A stretch of DNA of 64,000 nt from Cristatella mucedo (Eukaryota; Bryozoa; Phylactolaemata; Cristatellidae). The notes beneath the pieces were generated by a model that did no database searches, had not been told where the DNA came from, and saw only the letters and a program-made list of their open reading frames with translations. Position 1 is the stretch's first letter. Each line of letters begins with the position of its first letter. The stretch is from the NCBI GenBank assembly GCA_009760855.2, contig WPIO01000006.1, forward strand, positions 6,724,001-6,788,000, read 5' to 3'. Below, in pieces: positions 58,481 through 64,000 of the stretch. A program made the position numbers and the translations under genes.

Positions 58481-58628
58481 TTACCTGATTCCACAGCCTC
58501 CTTTGTGTAGTGATAGACGAGCCATAACGGCTATCACCACCACTTGCAGTGCGCAATAAAGGATCGCCCACGGAAGGGTTACAACCCATGATCTATCTCT
58601 TTAATAGCGAGCACCTTAACCAGCACAA
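58481..58628 (-). mobile_element. SINE-A copy (minus)
   Basis: Minus-oriented tail (cagcctcctttgtgtagtga), body (ggctatcaccaccacttgca, ggatcgccca) and a decayed B-box region (gggttacaaccc). Confidence 0.7.
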
Positions 58629-60169
58629 TGTAGCAGTCGCAAAAAAGAGAAGCAGAATTAAATTGTTGCTGCATTGGGCGACTGGGCGTACTTTCAATGA
58701 CTCTATACGTGCACATGACGGTGCGGCATGCTTACAGGCACATCTATGTCCAATTATCTGCCAAGCTCATTATAAAATGATATAATCGGTGACGCGCTCA
58801 CACGTGTGCGCATGCACACACTCTCACACCACTTGCTCAATCGCTCGACGCAATCACAGACCCCGAAAGCACATGAATACATCCTCAGCAGAGGTACCTA
58901 CTGTATATACACTTTCAGTACTACGCACCACTTTAAAGCTCGATTATGCATTGGGTAAACCTTGCAACTAGAATAGTAATTGAAGATTAATAATAATATT
59001 GTGTACCCAGGCGAGGTTCGGTTCCTGGGACGGATTTAGTATGATAAAAATTACTGGCAGGGCCGGGCCAGAAAATTTGGGCTGCCATGATATTTCATGA
59101 TGCCTCGTAACCTTTGCTTTTGGGGGATCTGAGGTTCGTCCGCTGATTCGTGGTGTTCGGCGCTGTCGGGCTCGCTCAGCAAAGCATCCGCTCGGAAGTC
59201 TGGCTTTCCCCGACGATGCGACCACCCACAGGAGGCCACGAGGACCCAATATCCGAGCGTTGCTGGAGATGAGCATGCTCACTGTTACAGCTTGTATATT
59301 TCACGTTCATCTGTAGCATGCTGTTCGTAGTTTCCCTCTCCGTGTGCCAGAACCCTGGACGAGCTGAGATGTGCCGAGCTACTGAATTCTCGTTATTTCA
59401 GCCATAAAATATCGTAATGTCGTACGAATGCCATCTTGGCTGGTACTTGTGTGGATTGCTGCAGTCTTCAAGATTAGCACCGGTCCGAGAGCGTCCTTCC
59501 ACGTCCGGAAGACTGGCTTCACGTTTTCTACACCTCACTCCGTAGTCCAATGTATCAAGGGTCCCCCAGTAGTTCTTTTAAGTTGCCCTGCTGCTGTTGG
59601 CGCAGGCGATATTGTTATAAAGAGGTTTAATCAAACTGCCGCTGGTCTTGCGACAGCTTCGTGTCAACGGGCTGTGTAGCCAGATTAGGGTGGTGCCGGG
59701 TGGTAAACATCCCTAGTCTAACTTATGAATGCATTTCCGTTTCACTACAACAAAACAAAGTCTATTTAAAGCACCTCATATTAAGGCTAAATGTTAAGAA
59801 AATAATGAACAGACTAGTCCAACAATCAAATATTTTTTCGGTTACCTTTGTGACAGACAAGCATGTTAGATATTGGATCTGAAATCTTAACGATTTTCAC
59901 GAAACATCATTGAAAATGACTATGTAAACCGTGTCTACCATGAAAGTAAACCGCAAGCAGTATATCTAAAAATATTTGCCGAAGTGTATCATATGCAACT
60001 TTTATCCCAACTTGCTGAAAATTCGTACATCAAGGCTCGTGTTTGTAGTTTTTTTGAGAATTCCTCACTGCGCCAGATAGCGGCCTCGTGCGACTGAAAG
60101 CTCAGTGGGGAACTTTCCCTAACTCTTCGTAAAACATTCGGGTAATATCCTGATATCTTTATCTCCGCA
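58629..60169. other. Unassigned
   Basis: No repeat family or gene recognised. Confidence 0.4.
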
Positions 60170-60640
60170 TCTCCGTCTGTAACTCCATAAAGCCACAAAG
60201 ACTTGGTAGAGTTACGCAGGGAAGTTTTGCATAGCCCAATCACAGCCTATGCGGCTTTCGTTACCCATTTAGTAGCCAACAGACTTCGTCTCACGTAACA
60301 AAGAGAAAGTGGGAAGCATAGCAGAGTCAGGAGAGCAGTTGAGGTAGTGAGTAGCATGGAAGTATCAGCTCAGGACCGCTGAAAAGGATGAGCCATAGTC
60401 GGCATCACGAGAGTAGTTGTCGTTGCGTGAGAATCCTGGAATCGAGTTCCACAATCTAGGACCTGCAGAGCTAAAGCTTCTATCGGCAATGGTCTTTAAG
60501 CAGAGGAATGGAACAGCTAACTTATTTTCCACACAGGACCTTAGGGCACAAACAGGCTGAAACTGATGCAGCAGTTCAGCTAGGTACGAAGGAGCCAAGC
60601 CGTGGGCTAAAATAGAATGCCTTCTGCAGGACAAACCTAC
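60170..60640 (-). mobile_element. LINE-C, C-terminal coding end plus 3' tail (minus)
   Basis: The minus-strand frame 60634-60365 gives about 89 residues with LAPSYLAELLHQFQPVCALR and FSSAGPRLWNSIPGFSRN, the usual C-terminus of a CR1/L2-type LINE protein. The LINE-C 3' untranslated region follows directly (tactcactacctcaactg, ctttctctttgttacgtg, tggagttacagacggagat). This copy links the 3' end seen at 4563, 7205 and 20062 to a coding LINE. Confidence 0.8.
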
Positions 60641-61517
60641 GATCTGGGTCGTTTAAGAGAGACCCCTTACCCTTGGGCTGCGACCCAAATTCTCATTTTA
60701 AAGCCCATTTGACGGAGTGCTTACATTTGGAAAAGGGTAATGTGAACGTAAGCATCTGTGCAGATTATTCGTGCATTGTGTCATCTAATTAGAACCCTAC
60801 AAGATGGAAGCTATACATCGGAAAGCACTGTGCAAGATATCATGCAGCAGGCAGGCAACTTAAAAATGCACGGTCACAAAATACAAAAGTGGAATGTAGC
60901 TTATTGGAAAATGGCAGTCCAAATACAATCAGATAGAAAGAACATCGGGATGATTCGCACAAGCACAGCGGCCATCAAACAAAGTCTTTTGTCAAGTCGA
61001 AGCATTTCATGAAATATGAAATGGCATAGAATGCATCAGCTGGAGCAAGCTCCTGCAGAAAAAAAGAGAATGGCAACCAAAAAACAAGCATTCAAGAGTA
61101 AACCACCTCCCCTTTTCGCTTAAGGCAAAGCCCAGAAAATGTATGGACTGGCACGAAGATAGAGAGCTCAGCTCTAGTTCTGCTTTACTGAACCAGCTAG
61201 AACGAACCGGGGCAAAACTCACAAGAGAAGTCGAAGCAATATATGGAACCGTTACCCGGAAAACGGATCATAACGAGCGGATTTACGCAAGTGACCACTA
61301 ACGTGCCTGCATCTGAGGAATTGAGCCCTGCACACTAACAGGCAAGAAGTTACAAGTGCTCCAGACTATCCTCAGTTGAATGCATATCTTAAGCCTACTA
61401 GTCAGTGCATGACTTCCCCAGGTAGATTAGCACGCATTATCTGAACAGGCGAATATCTACGCAGCGGTGGACGATGGGGTGACCAGGTGACGAGGCAACC
61501 TTGTCCTAGGCGGCGTT
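60641..61517. other. Unassigned
   Basis: Open frames at 60758-61012 and elsewhere lack support. No repeat recognised. Confidence 0.4.
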
Positions 61518-61625
61518 GTGCGAGGTGACATTCGCTGAGTGCTGACACACTAGGTAAAGCGGTTGCTTTCATCCCGAGATTGTTATTTCGAATCATGCGC
61601 GGCGGTGGGCGATCCTTTATTACCA
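61518..61625 (+). mobile_element. SINE-A partial copy
   Basis: cgctgagtgctgacacactaggtaaagcgg, a decayed B-box string and gggcgatcctttattaccacc match the head and body of SINE-A. The tail is missing. Confidence 0.5.
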
Positions 61626-62670
61626 CCACGCCGATACGGCGGACGAGGCAATCTCGGTCCAAGAGACGACTTCGGCGACCAAAGAAGCGGAGAGCGAGAC
61701 GGCGCCGATGTTTCGTGCGGAGACGGCGGGCGGCGGTCAGTGTGCCGCCAGCGCCCGCGGAAGTTCGCGACGCTCCCGCTGAGGAGGCGAGCGAGACACG
61801 CCGGTCGAGGAGGCGCGACATGGGCGCACCGAGCGACCGAAGGCGATAGCGGCCCAAGGGGCGTCTGGAGTACATGGAAGATGACCTTATCCAATAAGAT
61901 ATATATATATATATATGTCTTAGGATAAGATATATATGTATTAATAATGATAATAATAATATAAAAATAATAATAGTAGTAATAAGATGTATGTCTTGCC
62001 GCTTCTGCACATTCTGCAGAATGTGCAGAAGCGGCTGGAGGCGAAGTCACGTGAGCGGCAGAAGCGAGCAGCGACTGCGAATCGTGCGGAAACGGCGCGC
62101 GACGCGCGCAGGCCAGCGAGGTGACATTAGCCTGCGACGCGGCGGCGGTCGGCTGCAACGTGCCGATACGATGCGCAGGGCTGTGAAGGGGCGACGGCCA
62201 GAATTTCGGCGTAGGAGGGAGGCGAATTGTGCCTCCGTGTCGTTGACCTGCGGTGCACCTGTAAAGCAGACGCTGCCGCTCGATGATGATCGAGTCGTGC
62301 GAGGCAACAGCAGCTGCGGTCCGGAAGACGACGGCTGCGACGTCGGTCGGCAATGACTCGGAGACGGCGGCGGCAGCAGAGGTCAGCTCTGCCGACGGCA
62401 GGCAGTGTGGCAACAACAACAACGAGCGCGTGGCGACAACAACAAACGAGTCAGCGGTCAGCGCTAGGTAGAGTGCCCGCTCAGCGGCAGCGACTGGTTC
62501 AGCGGCAGAGACTGGTACCGCACCGGAGACCGGCGGCGCGGTGGAAAGATGTATGGCCCCGGCGACGATGCAAGAAAGCTGGCGCCGTACTAAGCCGGCA
62601 GGTTAACAAAGGCCGCGCTAGCGTTCCACCGGCGTTCCTCCGAGCGGCCGTTACCCAGCCTCCTAGGTAC
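61626..62670. other. GC-rich unassigned stretch with AT microsatellite
   Basis: CGG-rich to 61850, then a (TA)n and AAT microsatellite (61893-61985), a palindrome (61998-62035) and again CGG/CAACAA-rich sequence. A long minus-strand frame (62422-61583) runs through both compositions and is not convincing. Confidence 0.4.
61998..62035. repeat. Perfect 38-bp palindrome
   Basis: Two 19-base arms (left gccgcttctgcacattctg) are exact inverted copies with no spacer. It could form a hairpin or cruciform. Confidence 0.9.
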
Positions 62671-62679
62671 AGCCAGATG

Positions 62680-62780
62680 GGAAGACTCGAGCCCCGAGGC
62701 ACATGTGAAGCGCCTGAATAGAGATTGAGTTCTCTTGGGGCGCTATACAAACGAATTATATTTATATATTTATTTAAGAC
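62680..62780 (+). mobile_element. SINE-B copy (partial)
   Basis: ctcgagccccgaggcacatg (B-box end) followed by gcgcctgaatagagattgag, ttctcttggggcgctatac and an ATTT tail. Confidence 0.75.
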
Positions 62781-62858
62781 AATAGCCCGCATGCCTGAGA
62801 GGACGGCATGTACTGTCTAGCTGCCTATGAGGACGGCCGTTTAATGCTGTTTTTTCTA

Positions 62859-63476
62859 TAGTCATCCATTCGCCAGTTAGCGCTTCGACTTTAGCGGCTT
62901 CACTCTATCTCGGTTTCTCAAATACAGTCATTAAAAAGTTGATTGATATAGTGAAAATGATACAGCGCTCGCTCGGTTGTCTGAGTCAATTATGCACCCC
63001 TGTATTACAATTAAAATTACTGTACGTATAAACTCTAGGCCTGTGTATTCAAGCACCCCGCAAATTCTTCAACGCCAGGTGCAGCCACTCGACCACTCCT
63101 TGTGTGTGGGCAAGAACTTTTTTAGAAAAATCGGGTGTGGTGAAACCTAGCCAATCAGAGCGTGCTGCTTACTGATTGTTTATCCTAGTGTAATTAAATG
63201 TGAAATGGGGTAATGATATGATATTTTACCTTCTAATATGTCTCATGCTGTCTAAAATATTTGGTAATTCGAGTGTAATAGCGACTAAGGGGGTGTTATT
63301 CCATGTCCAGACGGCTCTAAGAATATTAAATCTCGTATTTAGAGGATCGTGAACAGGTTTTCCATGCTCTAACGACGAAAATGTTTTATTTATAAATTAA
63401 CAATCATACTTCGAGAAAATTCACTTATTGCGGTAGATTAATTAACTGATTAACCGCAATAAACGAAGGAAGACTG
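62859..63476 (+). mobile_element. Tigger/pogo-type MITE (copy 2)
   Basis: Aligns along its length with 12904-13546 (cttcgactttagcggcttca, gcttggttgtctgagtcaat-type strings) and ends taaccgcaataaacgaagga then agactg before a TA. The left terminus is eroded. No transposase. Confidence 0.7.
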
Positions 63477-63714
63477 TACTGTAATTTCGCGCTCTCATGC
63501 TGTACTTCGCTTTAGGCTTTCGTAGCAGAGTTGGTGTGACGTCATGTTTTTTCCCTGCCCCGTGCGACGCACGATCATCAGATCAAGGGTCAAGTAGTTT
63601 CGCTTTTCTAATGTCGCCTTCCCACTGAGGGGGCAGCTCGGCTCATGCGTGTAATTCTGCATGCACTAAAGGGGATAAAAATGCATGCACTAAAGGGATG
63701 CCGTTTAGTTCCGT
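63477..63714. other. Unassigned
   Basis: Short spacer with no gene. Confidence 0.4.
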
Positions 63715-64000
63715 AAAAGTACTGCTGTGTCCATCTTTGCATGAAACTTCGACAATCACATTGACAACCCTAGTTAAAGTCAGGTCCTCTCATTTCTTGA
63801 TTGCCTGGAGAACTTCGATCTACTTCAACACGTTTATCATACCACTCCCATCGGTGGCCAAATCCAGGATCTTGCTATCACCAAGGATGTCTGCCCAACT
63901 GGCCTTGCTGTGTGCCCGCTGACCATCTCGGATCATTGCCCACTCTTATTTAGCGTTACTGCTCCGTTGTACGTATAGGGTAACGTCGAGTTTGTCCAGC
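63715..64000 (+). mobile_element. LINE endonuclease fragment
   Basis: Frame from about 63791 to a TAG near 63977 reads FLDCLENFDLLQHV, TPIGGQIQDLAITKDVC and TISDHCPLLFSV. The ILDL...SDH pattern is the C-terminal part of the apurinic-type endonuclease of CR1/L2-like LINEs. It runs to the window edge, so its family relation to A, B or C is open. Confidence 0.65.

Noticed and set aside
61583-62422. Minus-strand frame of 279 codons
   Set aside because: It passes through an AT microsatellite and a palindrome, its composition shifts with the DNA, and no motif is visible.

Overview
This window looks like genomic DNA from an invertebrate animal. Coding sequence is split into short exons with GT/AG borders. 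Several non-LTR retrotransposon (LINE) families, tRNA-headed SINEs, DNA transposon relics, long microsatellites and diverged satellite arrays fill most of the rest. I cannot name the species; nothing seen fixes the phylum.

Layout. 0.7-10.9 kb: the 3' part of a plus-strand gene for a coiled-coil, Ser-rich acidic protein. Six exons can be placed and splice phases agree where both borders are visible; large introns hold LINE fragments. 12.9-13.5 kb: a Tigger/pogo-type MITE, with a second copy at 62.86-63.48 kb. 15.4-17.0 kb: a LINE 3' end and a 15-bp minisatellite. 17.7-19.2 kb: a decayed hAT transposase of the ZMYM1/TTF type.

19.25-29.71 kb is a sharply different, AT-rich, gene-dense block. 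It carries a Polinton/adintovirus-like gene set: retroviral-type integrase, YqaJ-like nuclease, a likely double-jelly-roll major capsid protein, a penton-like candidate, small virion-like proteins, and three genes with phage-type tail-fibre repeats. Most genes carry stops or frameshifts, but several are intact and neighbours overlap by ATGA. A LINE 3' end identical in type to copies elsewhere in the window sits inside the block, so the block belongs to the animal genome and is not contamination. No DNA polymerase B, packaging ATPase or protease is visible, so the copy is partial.

30-36 kb: a heavily decayed LINE, then a satellite array of about 15 units of roughly 172 bp (33.57-36.1 kb). 36.8-37.7 kb: a GA/GACA microsatellite. 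38.08-38.44 kb (minus): the Cys-rich last exon of a probable secreted protein. 38.8-47 kb: mostly GC-rich unassigned DNA with SINEs. 47.9-54.8 kb: two LINE copies and a Ty3/Gypsy pol relic, one LINE joined directly to the Gypsy relic. 54.8-57.6 kb: a second satellite array with about 170-bp units that reverses orientation near 55.5 kb and shares a motif with the first array. 57.8-64 kb: LINE ends, SINEs, a (CT)n tract, a perfect 38-bp palindrome and a LINE endonuclease fragment at the window edge.

The repeats form a system: one SINE family shares its 3' tail with LINE family A, and a second resembles the tail of LINE family B, as expected if each SINE is copied by its partner LINE.
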